This document shows, in pieces, positions 37,546 to 46,630 of a stretch of DNA of 64,000 bases. Numbering within the stretch: position 1 is the first letter of the stretch; the number at the start of each line of letters is the position of its first letter. Position numbers and translations under genes: made by a program. A model generated the notes under the pieces. It did no database searches. It had not been told where the DNA came from and worked only from the letters and a program-made list of their open reading frames with translations. The DNA is from Bacteroidota bacterium (GTDB lineage Bacteria > Bacteroidota > Ignavibacteria > Kryptoniales > JAKASW01): the NCBI GenBank assembly GCA_021812985.1, contig JAKAMG010000001.1:186001-250000 (forward strand), read 5' to 3'.

Positions 37546-38751
37546 ATGTCTTTTCCTGACAGTATAGACGCGGCCATCGAGGATTTCCGCGCCGGCAAAA
37601 TAGTTATAGTGGTTGACGATGAAGAGCGCGAAAACGAAGGCGACTTCATACTGGCCGCGGAAAAAGTCACCCCGGAGTCGATAAATTTCCTGACGAAGTA
37701 TGGACGAGGGATCATATGCTCCGCCCTCCTTCCGGAACGAGCCGCCGAGCTCCAGCTCGATCTGATGGTGGATGAGAACACCTCTCTTCACCAGACAGCG
37801 TTTACCGTTAGTGTGGACGCGCTGAAGGGGACAACCACCGGCGTCTCGGCGGCCGACCGTGCGGCCACAGTTCTTGCCCTTGTGAATCCGGCGACGATGC
37901 CATCAGACCTTGGCAGGCCAGGGCACATCTTCCCGCTCAGAGGAGTCGAGGAAGGGGTACTGCGACGTGCGGGCCACACCGAGGCAGCCATCGACCTCGC
38001 CAGGCTTGCCGGACTTTATCCTGCCGGCGTCCTTTGCGAGATAATGAACGACGACGGCACGATGGCGAGGGTGCCGCAGCTGACCGAGATGGCCGCAGAG
38101 TTCGGCCTCCGCGTCGTTACGATCAAAGACCTCATCCACTACAGGATGCTTCGTGAGAAAATGGTGCAGAAGGTTGTTGCGACGAAACTCCCGACCGCAT
38201 ACGGAGATTTTGACCTGCATCTTTATCACAGCGTGCTGGAGAGGAAGGAGCATATCGCCCTGGTCAAAGGCGAGATCCGCGGAGATGCCGCGATGCTGGT
38301 GCGCGTTCATTCCGAGTGCCTTACCGGAGATGTCTTCGGCTCGGCGAGGTGTGATTGCGGCGAACAGCTTCATCGTGCGCTGAAGATGGTTGAGAAGGAG
38401 GGAGCCGGCGTAGTGCTCTACATGCGTCAGGAAGGGAGAGGAATCGGGCTGGTCAACAAGCTGAAGGCTTACAAGCTTCAGGACGAAGGGCACGATACTG
38501 TCGAGGCCAATGAGAAGCTCGGATTCAAGGCCGACCTCCGCGACTATGGGATAGGTGCCCAGATACTGGTCGACCTCGGCGTCAGGAAGATGCGTCTCAT
38601 GACGAATAATCCGAAGAAGATCATAGGGCTCGAGGGGTACGGCCTCGAAGTTGTCGAGCGCGTGCCGATCGAGATTGAACCGAACGAGATAAACCACAGG
38701 TATCTCGAAACCAAGCGAGACAAGCTCGGTCACTTCATACTGAATCAGTGA
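37546..38751 (+). CDS. ribBA: Bifunctional 3,4-DHBP synthase/GTP cyclohydrolase II RibBA
   Basis: RibBA supplies both riboflavin precursors. Residues 1-205 (RibB) form 3,4-dihydroxy-2-butanone 4-phosphate from ribulose 5-phosphate, with [16 protein letters not shown] and [20 protein letters not shown]. Residues 206-401 (RibA) open GTP; the zinc cysteines are in [15 protein letters not shown], and [13 protein letters not shown] forms the catalytic loop. Both halves look complete. It lies 3 bp after yajC and is probably the last gene of the amidohydrolase-tgt-yajC-ribBA run. No FMN riboswitch is visible upstream. Confidence 0.97.
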   Translation: MSFPDSIDAAIEDFRAGKIVIVVDDEERENEGDFILAAEKVTPESINFLTKYGRGIICSALLPERAAELQLDLMVDENTSLHQTAFTVSVDALKGTTTGVSAADRAATVLALVNPATMPSDLGRPGHIFPLRGVEEGVLRRAGHTEAAIDLARLAGLYPAGVLCEIMNDDGTMARVPQLTEMAAEFGLRVVTIKDLIHYRMLREKMVQKVVATKLPTAYGDFDLHLYHSVLERKEHIALVKGEIRGDAAMLVRVHSECLTGDVFGSARCDCGEQLHRALKMVEKEGAGVVLYMRQEGRGIGLVNKLKAYKLQDEGHDTVEANEKLGFKADLRDYGIGAQILVDLGVRKMRLMTNNPKKIIGLEGYGLEVVERVPIEIEPNEINHRYLETKRDKLGHFILNQ

Positions 38752-38783
38752 CACGAGAAGGTTGATATTTTCGGCTTTCGCGG

Positions 38784-38811
38784 TTGGAAATAATCAGCCG
38801 TATTTTATTAT
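38784..38811 (+). promoter_or_regulatory. Predicted sigma70 promoter upstream of the greA leader
   Basis: TTGGAA and TATTAT are 16 bp apart. The predicted start near 38818 gives greA a leader of about 108 nt that contains a small hairpin (TTCCC/GGGAA) and then a complete intrinsic terminator. Confidence 0.55.
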
Positions 38812-38857
38812 CTTTCACTAAATTAGTTCTGTTCCCTTTGAAGGGGAAAGAGTTTAT

Positions 38858-38898
38858 GCCTTCGCGGTAACGTGTACGCGAAGGCTTTTGCTTTTTTT
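38858..38898 (+). terminator. Intrinsic terminator inside the greA leader
   Basis: A perfect 9-bp GC-rich stem (GCCTTCGCG/CGCGAAGGC, 38858-38866 with 38877-38885) is followed by TTTTGCTTTTTTT. It ends 27 bp before the greA ATG and precedes the GGGAGG ribosome-binding site. It can end ribBA transcripts, but it also lies downstream of the promoter at 38784, so it may attenuate greA. Confidence 0.85.
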
Positions 38899-38925
38899 AG
38901 ACAAGAAATTACCTGGGAGGTTTCA

Positions 38926-39402
38926 ATGTCAAATAACTTTGTCTATTTGACAAGAGAAAAACTGATGGAGATGGAAGCGCAGCTGAAGGACATGAAAACC
39001 AACGGCAGGCAGGAGGCGGCGCGCAAGATTGCGGAGGCGCGCTCGCACGGGGACTTGTCCGAAAACTCAGAGTACGACGCTGCCAAGGAAGAGATGCAAA
39101 TGCTGGAGCTCAGGATCGCGCAGCTTGAGCAGACCCTTACTAAGACGCGAGTCATCGACCCGACAGAAGTCAGGACCGACAAGGTGTACATCTTCAGCAA
39201 AGTGCAGCTTCTGGACATGCTTTCAAATAAACAGATCGAATATCAGCTCGTTTCCACTGAAGAGGCTGATCTCTTGAAGGGAAAGATTTCCACCGACTCG
39301 CCGATCGGGAAGAGCCTGCTAGGAAAAGAAGTCGGCGACGTTGTCAGCGTCAAAGTCCCGGCGGGTATAAAACAGTACAAGATACTCCAAATCGGCAGGT
39401 AG
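38926..39402 (+). CDS. greA: Transcription elongation factor GreA
   Basis: GreA enters the RNA polymerase secondary channel and stimulates cleavage of backtracked RNA. The 158-residue protein has the N-terminal coiled coil with acidic tip GDLSENSEY (Asp43, Glu46) and the C-terminal FKBP-like domain ending IKQYKILQIGR. The ATG at 38926 lies 5 nt behind GGGAGG; the longer open frame from 38872 would begin inside the terminator hairpin and is rejected. It is preceded by its own promoter and leader terminator, an arrangement that recalls GraL of E. coli. Confidence 0.97.
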   Translation: MSNNFVYLTREKLMEMEAQLKDMKTNGRQEAARKIAEARSHGDLSENSEYDAAKEEMQMLELRIAQLEQTLTKTRVIDPTEVRTDKVYIFSKVQLLDMLSNKQIEYQLVSTEEADLLKGKISTDSPIGKSLLGKEVGDVVSVKVPAGIKQYKILQIGR

Positions 39403-39408
39403 ACCGGA

Positions 39409-39948
39409 TTGCGTAGGAATCTGGAATTCAAGGCCCAGGTTGGGGTGCTCGAATCGCTCGAAAGAGTTTTTGGTGAGAACGGCGCCCGCTTCGTGGGCGT
39501 GCTTACACAGCGCGATACGTACTTCAATGTTCGTGAAGGGCGATTGAAGCTGAGAGAGACGGCAGGGAAAAAGGGGGAGCTCATATTCTACAGAAGGGCG
39601 GAGTCTTCCTCCGCATCGATGGAGAGCAATTATGACATAGCGCCCGTAGCTGACGGCTCAACACGCGATCTCTTGGCCGCCGCACTCGGGATAAAGACAG
39701 TCGTCGAGAAAACCAGAAGACTTCTGATGCTCCGAAACGCCAGGATACATTTGGATGATGTCAAGGGACTCGGGAACTTCCTGGAATTCGAAGTGGTCTC
39801 CGGAGGAGAGTCGGGTGGCGAGGGGGATGACGTGGCGGACGCGGCTCTCCTCTCAACCCTGAAATCTTACGCTGCCCCCTACGTTGTGTCTGAGATAAAC
39901 GAATCGTACAGTGATATGATGTTGAGACGAAACTTACCCGTGAAGTAG
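39409..39948 (+). CDS. CYTH-domain protein (class IV adenylate cyclase/thiamine triphosphatase type)
   Basis: The 179-residue protein begins at TTG with RRNLEFKAQV, the ExExK-like opening of CYTH tunnel enzymes. It continues with QRDTYFNVREGRLKLRE, YRRAE, LDDVKGLGNFLEFEVV and a final YSDMML segment, matching the class IV cyclase-like branch. CYTH enzymes act on triphosphates (ATP to cAMP, ThTP or inorganic triphosphate) with divalent metal ions. The Arg/Lys- and Glu-lined positions look intact, but the substrate cannot be decided. It follows greA by 6 bp and shares its terminator at 39945. Confidence 0.85.
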   Translation: MRRNLEFKAQVGVLESLERVFGENGARFVGVLTQRDTYFNVREGRLKLRETAGKKGELIFYRRAESSSASMESNYDIAPVADGSTRDLLAAALGIKTVVEKTRRLLMLRNARIHLDDVKGLGNFLEFEVVSGGESGGEGDDVADAALLSTLKSYAAPYVVSEINESYSDMMLRRNLPVK

Positions 39949-40000
39949 CTCTCGGGTTTTCAGCGATCTGATCGGTCCCGCGAGAGAGCTACTTCTTTTT
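39945..40000 (+). terminator. Intrinsic terminator after the CYTH gene
   Basis: A 9-bp stem (GTAGCTCTC/GAGAGCTAC, 39945-39953 with 39984-39992) is followed by TTCTTTTT. The stem overlaps the CYTH stop codon. It ends the greA-CYTH transcript ahead of the convergent dus gene. Confidence 0.75.
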
Positions 40001-40049
40001 CGACGGGAGTCCGGTTGGTCCGGGTGTGAGAAAGGATGCGTTCCCGAAG

Positions 40050-41066
40050 TCAGACTCGGGCGGGCGTATGATCAGGGAGCTCCGCGGAAACATGACGTAA
40101 GGAGTCGTCGGCAAACTCGCCTATCAAATCCTTTATCTCCTGCAGCGTTTCTACCCTGACCAGCCTTGACCTGAGCGCTGAGCCGTTGCGGACGCTCTGA
40201 AAGTATCCGTGATAATACTTCCTGAATTCCATGATGCCTCTCCGTTCGCCCTTCAATTCTATTTCCATCTCCAGGTGCCGGATGCAGGTTGCTGCACGTT
40301 CGTTGAACGTCGGAGGTGCCGGAAGTGAGCCGTCTCTCATTAGAGACTTGATGTCTCTGAAGATCCACGGGTTTGTAATTGCGCCCCGCGCGACCATGAC
40401 GCCATCGCACTTCGTGGTGCTGAACATGTCAAGCGCATCCCGGCCACTCTTGACGTCGCCGTTCCCGATTATGGGAATCGCGGCGGTCTCCTTGACCTGC
40501 CGGATCATATCCCAGTTTGCTTCGCCGTCGTGGTGCTGCGCCCTTGTCCTTGCGTGTATCGTAAGTGCGGAAAGCCCTTCATCGGCGCAGATCTTCGCGA
40601 CCTCGAAAATGGTTATCGAGCTCGAGTCCCAGCCGAGACGGGTCTTGAGCGTCACGGGGACCGAGACGGCGTTCTTAACGGCGTGTACTATCGCGCGCAT
40701 CTGAACGAGGTCCTTCAGGAGTCCCGCTCCGGCTCCTCGCTGTGCCACTTTGGGTACCCAGCACCCTGCGTTGATATCGATGAGGTCGGGGCCGGCATCC
40801 TCTGCCATCTTCGCGGCTTCTGCCATCACGTTCGGGTCGCCGCCGAATATCTGTATGCCGACGGGGCGTTCATTCGAGCTCGTCAGAAGCTTTTGAGTGC
40901 TCTTTCTCGCTGACCTTATTAGGCCTTCAGAGCTGATGAATTCGGTATAGACTATGTCGGCACCGAACTCCTTGCAGATCAATCTGAAACCGAGGTCCGT
41001 GACGTCTTCCATTGGCGCCAGGGCTACAGGTTTTTCGAGTTCGTATTTGCCGAGCTTTATTTTCAT
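40050..41066 (-). CDS. dusB: tRNA dihydrouridine synthase (DusB-like)
   Basis: Dus enzymes use FMN and NADPH to reduce uridines in tRNA. The 338-residue TIM barrel opens with PVALAPMEDVTD, has the catalytic Cys in DINAGCWVPKVAQRGAGAGL, the Lys/Arg substrate residues in LKTRLGWD, and HARTRAQ plus the phosphate-binding IGNGD and MVARGA loops. The residue after the catalytic Cys is Trp, not the more usual Pro, as in some Bacteroidota DusB. The C-terminal helical domain is complete. A promoter with an 18-bp spacer lies upstream. The gene is monocistronic. Confidence 0.94.
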   Translation of the reverse strand: MKIKLGKYELEKPVALAPMEDVTDLGFRLICKEFGADIVYTEFISSEGLIRSARKSTQKLLTSSNERPVGIQIFGGDPNVMAEAAKMAEDAGPDLIDINAGCWVPKVAQRGAGAGLLKDLVQMRAIVHAVKNAVSVPVTLKTRLGWDSSSITIFEVAKICADEGLSALTIHARTRAQHHDGEANWDMIRQVKETAAIPIIGNGDVKSGRDALDMFSTTKCDGVMVARGAITNPWIFRDIKSLMRDGSLPAPPTFNERAATCIRHLEMEIELKGERRGIMEFRKYYHGYFQSVRNGSALRSRLVRVETLQEIKDLIGEFADDSLRHVSAELPDHTPARV

Positions 41067-41083
41067 GTTTTTTTCCGCACACT

Positions 41084-41113
41084 AATTTACTGAATGTGGC
41101 AGGCATGCTGCAA
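41084..41113 (-). promoter_or_regulatory. Predicted sigma70 promoter of dusB
   Basis: On the minus strand TTGCAG and TAAATT are 18 bp apart. TAAATT ends 17 bp before the dusB ATG, leaving a leader of about 10 nt. Confidence 0.5.
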
Positions 41114-41247
41114 GGTTGGGAGAATCTTGCGATCCCGCGCTATGGGTATAGCTGTTTCCCGCCTGCGCCGTGGAACGCTAATCCAGCGGCATCAGTCTGA
41201 AGCTCTAAAATGCGATTCTGCGCCGCAGTTCAAGAACGCGCGTTTAG

Positions 41248-42129
41248 TTACGGTACTATCTTGTTAAGCGGATACTCTATTATGCCTTCGGCGCCGTTTC
41301 GTTTCAGCTCCGGGACGATGATTCGAACGACCCTCTCATCAATTATGGTCTCGATGGCTACCCACTCGTCGTCGTAAAGAGGGGAGACAGTGGGCTTTCT
41401 CAGAGCCGGTATGATACCAATGATCTTCGGAAGGTCCACCTTCTTTATGTTCATCTTCAAACCGACTTTTCCCTCGGCCGCGATGGCCGCTTTCAGGAGA
41501 AGGGCTATCGTGTCTATCTTCTCGCGTTTCCACGAGTCCTTGTAGGCCTGGTTGTTCGCGATGAACCTCGTTGAGGATTGAAGCACTGTGTCTATGATGC
41601 GGAGGTGATTCGCTCGAAGAGAGCTTCCCGTCTCGGTAACTTCGACGATGGCATCGGCAAGCTCGGGAACTTTCACTTCGGTGGCACCCCACGAGAATTC
41701 GACAGATGCCTCGACGCCGTTCCGCTGAAGGTATTGCCTCGTGATATTGACAACCTCGGTCGAGATCCTTTTCCCTTCCAGATCCTTCACGGATTTGTAT
41801 GGAGAGTCCTCTTGCACGGCGAGCACCCATCTGACCGGACGCATGCTTTGCTTTGCGTAAACGAGCTCCGCCACTTCCGTCACGTTGCCGTTCGTTTCTA
41901 TTATCCAATCCTTGCCCGTCAGTCCTGCGTCCAATGTGCCGAGCTCCACGTATCGCGCCATTTCCTGTGCGCGGACGAGCATGATTTTCAGCTCGTCGTC
42001 TTCTACGCTCGGGAAATAACTTCTGGAGGACACCGATATGCTGTATCCTGCCTTTTGAAAAAGTGAAAATGTAGATTCCTGAAGGCTTCCTTTGGGGAGT
42101 CCGAGCCTCAAAATTTTATCTTCGGGCAT
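41248..42129 (-). CDS. hisG: ATP phosphoribosyltransferase, long form
   Basis: HisG joins ATP and PRPP in the first step of histidine synthesis. At 293 residues this is the long form with a C-terminal ACT-like regulatory domain (about residues 215-290, GLKMNIKK through [17 protein letters not shown]) that normally binds histidine for feedback inhibition. The catalytic part has [22 protein letters not shown] and the PRPP loop [12 protein letters not shown]. The ATG follows an AGGAG site. It lies 41 bp downstream of ybbR in the same direction. The other his genes are not in the window. Confidence 0.96.
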   Translation of the reverse strand: MPEDKILRLGLPKGSLQESTFSLFQKAGYSISVSSRSYFPSVEDDELKIMLVRAQEMARYVELGTLDAGLTGKDWIIETNGNVTEVAELVYAKQSMRPVRWVLAVQEDSPYKSVKDLEGKRISTEVVNITRQYLQRNGVEASVEFSWGATEVKVPELADAIVEVTETGSSLRANHLRIIDTVLQSSTRFIANNQAYKDSWKREKIDTIALLLKAAIAAEGKVGLKMNIKKVDLPKIIGIIPALRKPTVSPLYDDEWVAIETIIDERVVRIIVPELKRNGAEGIIEYPLNKIVP

Positions 42130-42170
42130 TTGCTGCTGCTCCTGAGTAGTCTGTTCTCGGTTCTGTGTAA

Positions 42171-43085
42171 TTACTTACGGATAATGAATTCTATGCTGTC
42201 CGGTTTAACTCCTATAACAGTCAGCTCTTCCGGAGACTCGATTGTCGGCGCGATGTAGCTTGACGGTGAATGAATGAGTTGTTGGTAATCCACAGTCACC
42301 TTGAAGGAGTCTGAAGTCAAGTCGGCCATTTCGTTTATCCCCCCTCTAACAATGATGTCGACGGCAGGCGGGAGGAGGAGTATTCTTGTCGAGTCAAAAT
42401 TATTTGCCACCGTCACAGGCACGTCCTTGTAGGTGTTGTCCGCGACCTGTTCGACGTCCACCCGCACCTTCACGTCTCGAGCGTCGACACTTACAATTCC
42501 GGACAATGTATCTGACAGCGCCAACGTCGCATTTATCTGGTTGATTACCCTGTTGAACTTCCTTGGCCGGGTTTGCCATGCTACAATCCTGTTGAGGAGT
42601 CTTCTGGCACCCGTCACTGTCACGGAGTCCGGATCAACTGAAGGGGAACCGACAATTGTGAACCCTTCTCGCGGAGTCACATCGAGTGACGGTATGACGG
42701 GCACCTTCTTGCTGATCGTTGAGTCGACGCTGATAAGAATCGTATCAGGCTGAAATCCTATCACCTCGGCAGACGACCCCACATCGAGCGAATATCCCAA
42801 ATCCCGGCTGGTCAGGAGGAGCGAGCCTCTGGTGAGCGATGACGCATCGAAGTTCACGCTCGCGGTTGTGGACAGATATGACGACGCAAGTTGCCAGCCT
42901 GTGCCGCGGATCTTGACAACGATATATCGGGGGACCTTCCGCGCAAGTGAAATACCATCGGAGAGATCGCTCACCCTGAACGGAACCCGGACCGCCACGG
43001 AATATTGGTTGTTCATGGATACCGAAAGCCATACGAGAACAGAGAGGATGACGGATGCGACGATTACGTGTGTTTTTTTCTCCAT
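42171..43085 (-). CDS. YbbR-domain membrane-anchored protein (CdaR-like)
   Basis: An N-terminal membrane anchor at about residues 7-26 is followed by repeated YbbR beta domains facing the periplasm (residues about 30-300). The units contain [48 protein letters not shown] and [19 protein letters not shown]. In Firmicutes CdaR, such domains bind and control the diadenylate cyclase CdaA; no cyclase gene is adjacent here. The ATG follows GAAGAG. It heads an operon with hisG and has its own promoter at 43183-43211. Confidence 0.85.
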   Translation of the reverse strand: MEKKTHVIVASVILSVLVWLSVSMNNQYSVAVRVPFRVSDLSDGISLARKVPRYIVVKIRGTGWQLASSYLSTTASVNFDASSLTRGSLLLTSRDLGYSLDVGSSAEVIGFQPDTILISVDSTISKKVPVIPSLDVTPREGFTIVGSPSVDPDSVTVTGARRLLNRIVAWQTRPRKFNRVINQINATLALSDTLSGIVSVDARDVKVRVDVEQVADNTYKDVPVTVANNFDSTRILLLPPAVDIIVRGGINEMADLTSDSFKVTVDYQQLIHSPSSYIAPTIESPEELTVIGVKPDSIEFIIRK

Positions 43086-43182
43086 CTCTTCAGATTACAG
43101 GTGTTGGTCTGTCGTAATTAGGTCGATTTGCATTGAATCGCAGAAGCGTCACGTCTGTCTATTCCGGCGTGGTCGTTTAAAA

Positions 43183-43211
43183 AATATACCGTAGGAGCGG
43201 TGAATTTACAA
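43183..43211 (-). promoter_or_regulatory. Predicted sigma70 promoter of ybbR-hisG
   Basis: On the minus strand TTGTAA and TATATT are separated by 17 bp. The leader to the ybbR ATG would be about 90 nt. Confidence 0.6.
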
Positions 43212-43387
43212 CGGAGCGAACGTTCTGGGGTATGCGTAACTTTTTGGGGAATCGACGGAACGGATGTTCCGCCTGTCAGAAGGTGTCACTCTTCGTGTTG
43301 GCATGGGAGTCCCCCGATCATCTCCAATTTTAGCTGAGCTGATTGCGTCTAACTTCAAGAAAAACGGTGATTTCACCAAGAAAAAAA

Positions 43388-43416
43388 TTGCTATTTGTCC
43401 ACTCGAATCTTAACTT
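43388..43416 (+). promoter_or_regulatory. Predicted leaderless promoter of purN
   Basis: TTGCTA and TAACTT are separated by 17 bp, and TAACTT ends 8 bp before the ATG at 43425. No ribosome-binding site is visible, so the message should start at or next to the ATG. Confidence 0.55.
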
Positions 43417-43424
43417 TTCGACGA

Positions 43425-44057
43425 ATGAGACTTGCGGTATTTGTGTCTGGCAAGGGCACAAACCTTCTTAATATTATTCGAAAAGGCAAAGACGGTTTTC
43501 TCGCTTCAGAAGTCAAGCTGGTGGTTTCTGATCGCGATTGTGAGGCCGTTGAAAGCTCCGAGCGCGCCGGTATCCGCACAAGAGTTGCGGACCCGAAGCG
43601 TTATCCAAGTGAAATGGAATTTGGGAGTGAGCTGCTCGACCTTCTGAAAAATACCGAAACTGATTTCATTGTTCTCGCGGGTTTTCTGAAAAAGATACCC
43701 GATGTCGTAATCAGGAACTACGCTAACAGGATTATCAATATACACCCCGCCCTCCTTCCTTCCTTCGGAGGAAAGGGAATGTACGGAATGAGAGTTCACC
43801 AGGCCGTCCTCGATTACGGCTGCAAGGTAAGTGGAGCAACGGTACATATCGTTGACGTCGAGTACGACCATGGTCCGATTGTAGTGCAGAAGTGTGTTCC
43901 GGTTTATTCGAATGACACGGCTGATTCGCTTGCATCCAGGGTTCATCAGCTCGAGTATGAGCTTCTCCCCGAAGCGATCCGACTATTTGAAAACGGCCAT
44001 GTGAAGATAGAAGGAAGAAAAGTAATCATCAGGACGGAGGGAAGCGACAAGAAGTGA
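43425..44057 (+). CDS. purN: Phosphoribosylglycinamide formyltransferase PurN
   Basis: PurN transfers a formyl group from 10-formyltetrahydrofolate to GAR in purine synthesis. The start is set at ATG 43425 (RLAVFVSGKGTNLLNII, the usual PurN opening), not at the open-frame limit 43395, which lies inside the promoter. Catalytic Asn and His are in NIHPALLPSF, and the catalytic Asp is in VDVEYDHGPIV. Length (210 residues) is standard. The TGA overlaps the GTG start of purH. Confidence 0.95.
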   Translation: MRLAVFVSGKGTNLLNIIRKGKDGFLASEVKLVVSDRDCEAVESSERAGIRTRVADPKRYPSEMEFGSELLDLLKNTETDFIVLAGFLKKIPDVVIRNYANRIINIHPALLPSFGGKGMYGMRVHQAVLDYGCKVSGATVHIVDVEYDHGPIVVQKCVPVYSNDTADSLASRVHQLEYELLPEAIRLFENGHVKIEGRKVIIRTEGSDKK

Positions 44058-45580
44058 AGATAAAGCGTGTGCTTATCAGTGTCACGGATAAGAGTGGGGT
44101 TCTTGAGTTCGCGAAGTTTCTGGAGAATGGCGGGGCGGAGATATTCAGTACGGGTGGAACACTGAAGGCTCTTCAGTCCGGCGGCATCGGGGCGAGGAGC
44201 ATAAGCGACGTTACAAGTTTCCCTGAGATACTCGACGGTAGAGTAAAGACTCTCCATCCGGCGATCTTTGCGGGCATACTGGCGAGGAGAGATGTGAAGT
44301 CTCATCTTGAGCAGCTCGAGAAACTGAACCTTTCGCTGTTTGACATGGTTGTCGTCAACCTTTATAGGTTTGAGGAGACGGTGGCTTCAGGTGCCGGGCT
44401 TGATGAGATCGTCGAGAACATTGACATCGGTGGTCCCTCACTGATCCGCGCAGCCGCCAAGAATTATGAGGGGTGTGCGGTCGTGGTAGATCCAACTCAG
44501 TACGCTGAGATTACAGCCGAGCTTGATCGTAGTGGTGAGGTCGGTCTGCCTCTTCTCCGCAGGCTCGCGGCCGCGGCGTTTGAGAAGGTGGCGTTGTATG
44601 ACGTTGCCATATCGCGCTTCTTCCGAGAGAACTTCACGTCGGAAGGACCTCTCGGCGGGAGCCTCATGTTCGCCGCGCGGAAGAGCATGGATATGCGCTA
44701 CGGTGAGAATCCGCACCAAGAGGCAGGTTTCTACGGCAATTTTGAGGCCCATTTCGAGAAGATCCACGGCAAAGAGCTTTCCTACAACAACCTTGTCGAT
44801 ATCGATGCTGCCCAGCGACTTCTTCAGGAGTTCGTCGAACCCGCGGCAGTGATAATAAAGCATACGAATCCGTGTGGCACCGCGCTTGCCGGAAATATAC
44901 AGGCAGCCTACACGAAGGCGTTGAAGACCGATCCGAAGAGCGCCTTTGGCGGAATAGTTGCGCTCAACGGCGTGGTCGGTGCCGATTTTGCCAGCCAACT
45001 CAACGAGATTTTTCTTGAGGTTTTGATCGCTCAGGGCTTCACCGATGAAGCGCTCGAGATACTGAGAAAGAAGAAAGACAGAAGGCTCATCATTAGCAGG
45101 AATCCTCTGCCGACTGACGTTCAGGTCCGCTCTTCATGCGGAGGTATACTGGCGCAAACCACAGATGATGTGGTCCTGAACGAGAGCGAGCTGAAGGTCG
45201 TCACTGCGAGGAAGCCTACCGAGGCGGAGCTTGCTGACATGAAATTCGCTTACACTATCTGCAAGCATGTCAAGTCAAACGCCATCGTGTTTGCCAAAGA
45301 CCGGATGACACTCGGTTCTGGGGCGGGGCAGATGTCGAGGGTTGATTCCGTTAAGATTGCACGCATGAAGGCCGAAGAGGCCGGGCTGGGTCTGACCGGA
45401 AGCGTCGCCGCTTCAGACGCGTTCTTTCCGTTTTCGGACAACGTGGACGAAATCGCGAAGGCCGGCGCGACCGCGATCATACAGCCAGGCGGGTCTGTGA
45501 GAGACGCTGACTCGATTGAGGCGGCGAACAGGCTCAACATTTCCATGGTATTCACCGGTCTAAGACACTTCAAACATTAG
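44054..45580 (+). CDS. purH: Bifunctional AICAR formyltransferase/IMP cyclohydrolase PurH
   Basis: PurH carries out the last two steps of IMP synthesis. Residues 1-195 are the IMP cyclohydrolase domain (MGS-like fold: VLISVTDKSGVLEFAKFLE and STGGT, then RVKTLHPAIFAGIL). The remainder is the transformylase with RYGENPHQ, IKHTNPCGTA and SDAFFPFSDNVD. The C-terminus ends FTGLRHFKH, as expected. The GTG start overlaps the purN stop (GTGA), giving tight coupling. It is followed after 12 bp by mreB, so purine genes and rod-shape genes may share a transcript. Confidence 0.97.
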   Translation: MKIKRVLISVTDKSGVLEFAKFLENGGAEIFSTGGTLKALQSGGIGARSISDVTSFPEILDGRVKTLHPAIFAGILARRDVKSHLEQLEKLNLSLFDMVVVNLYRFEETVASGAGLDEIVENIDIGGPSLIRAAAKNYEGCAVVVDPTQYAEITAELDRSGEVGLPLLRRLAAAAFEKVALYDVAISRFFRENFTSEGPLGGSLMFAARKSMDMRYGENPHQEAGFYGNFEAHFEKIHGKELSYNNLVDIDAAQRLLQEFVEPAAVIIKHTNPCGTALAGNIQAAYTKALKTDPKSAFGGIVALNGVVGADFASQLNEIFLEVLIAQGFTDEALEILRKKKDRRLIISRNPLPTDVQVRSSCGGILAQTTDDVVLNESELKVVTARKPTEAELADMKFAYTICKHVKSNAIVFAKDRMTLGSGAGQMSRVDSVKIARMKAEEAGLGLTGSVAASDAFFPFSDNVDEIAKAGATAIIQPGGSVRDADSIEAANRLNISMVFTGLRHFKH

Positions 45581-45592
45581 AAGAGCACAGAG

Positions 45593-46618
45593 ATGGGATT
45601 TTTCGGGATTTTATCGAACGACCTTGCAATCGACCTCGGCACGGCGAACACCCTGATATGGATGCGAAACAAAGGCGTGGTTTTGAGGGAGCCTTCGATA
45701 GTCGCGTTCGACAAGAACACTAAGCGCATCGTGGCCATAGGGCACGAGGCGAGAGAGATGCTCGGAAGGACGCACAGAGACATCCAGGTCATCCGGCCGA
45801 TGCGCGACGGCGTGATAGCAGACTTCGAGATCGCCGAGGGCATGCTCCGTGCCTTCATCAAGAAGGTTCACGCCGGAATGATGCCGAGCCGCCGTATAGT
45901 GATCAGCGTTCCCAGCGGTATAACCGAAGTGGAGAAGCGAGCGGTACGCGACGCATCCGAGCATGCGGGAGCGAAGGAAGTTCACCTCATCGCCGAGCCG
46001 ATGGCGGCCGCCATAGGCATCGGGCTTGACGTGGATGCCCCGGTTGGAAATATGGTCATCGATATCGGCGGTGGCACTACTGAGATTGCAGTGATAGCGC
46101 TCTCAGGCATCGTCAATGAAGAGTCGATCCGCATTGCCGGCGACGAAATGAACAACGCGATAATACAATTTTTCAAGAAGAACCATAATATCCTCATCGG
46201 GGAACGCACTGCGGAGGCCATCAAGTGCGAGGTCGGATCGGCCATGCCGCTGAAAGAAGAGATCACGATACAGGTGAAGGGCCGTGATCTCGTGGCAGGT
46301 ATACCCAAGACGACCGAAGTGAGTTCCGCGGAGATACGCGAGGCACTGAACGAGCCTGTCGGCGCCATAGTGGACGCGGTCAAGATATCGCTCGAAAGGA
46401 CCCCGCCTGAACTTTCTGCTGACATACTCGATCGGGGGATCATGCTTTCCGGCGGAGGCGCGCTACTCAAGGGGCTGGACGAGCGAATAAGGATGGAGAC
46501 AAACCTCCCTGTCCACGTTGCAGAAGATCCGCTGACCGCGGTCGTGCGCGGAGTCGGGAAAGTCCTCGATAAGATTGCAGAATACAACAAGGTCCTCATA
46601 AAGAGCAGACGCTATTGA
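45593..46618 (+). CDS. mreB: Rod-shape determining actin homolog MreB
   Basis: MreB forms membrane-bound filaments that steer lateral cell-wall synthesis. The phosphate 1 loop DLGTANTLIW, the connect region, phosphate 2 IDIGGGTTEIAVIAL and the adenosine loop SGGGALLKGLDE are all intact over 341 residues. The start follows AAGAG. It begins the mreB-mreC-mreD-mrdA-rodA cluster, so the organism is probably a rod or elongates in an MreB-dependent manner. Confidence 0.98.
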   Translation: MGFFGILSNDLAIDLGTANTLIWMRNKGVVLREPSIVAFDKNTKRIVAIGHEAREMLGRTHRDIQVIRPMRDGVIADFEIAEGMLRAFIKKVHAGMMPSRRIVISVPSGITEVEKRAVRDASEHAGAKEVHLIAEPMAAAIGIGLDVDAPVGNMVIDIGGGTTEIAVIALSGIVNEESIRIAGDEMNNAIIQFFKKNHNILIGERTAEAIKCEVGSAMPLKEEITIQVKGRDLVAGIPKTTEVSSAEIREALNEPVGAIVDAVKISLERTPPELSADILDRGIMLSGGGALLKGLDERIRMETNLPVHVAEDPLTAVVRGVGKVLDKIAEYNKVLIKSRRY

Positions 46619-46630
46619 TGGTCATAGGGA

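Larger units (their letters stand above)
43086..43424. other. 339-bp divergent control region between ybbR-hisG and purN-purH
   Basis: Two promoters point away from each other: minus-strand 43183-43211 and plus-strand 43388-43416. Between them lie two palindromes with related half-sites: GAACGTTC (43218-43225) and CGGAAC-GGAT-GTTCCG (43256-43271). The second fits the Gram-positive LexA core GAAC-N4-GTTC, but such a match is expected about once per 64 kb by chance. No gene or riboswitch is recognised. Confidence 0.55.

Noticed and set aside
37903-38754. Minus-strand open frame of 283 codons
   Set aside because: It is a shadow of ribBA, which is complete on the plus strand.
43256-43271. LexA/SOS box candidate (GAAC-N4-GTTC)
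   Set aside because: One match is expected by chance in 64 kb, and neither flanking operon is a DNA-repair operon. I keep it only as a possible operator.
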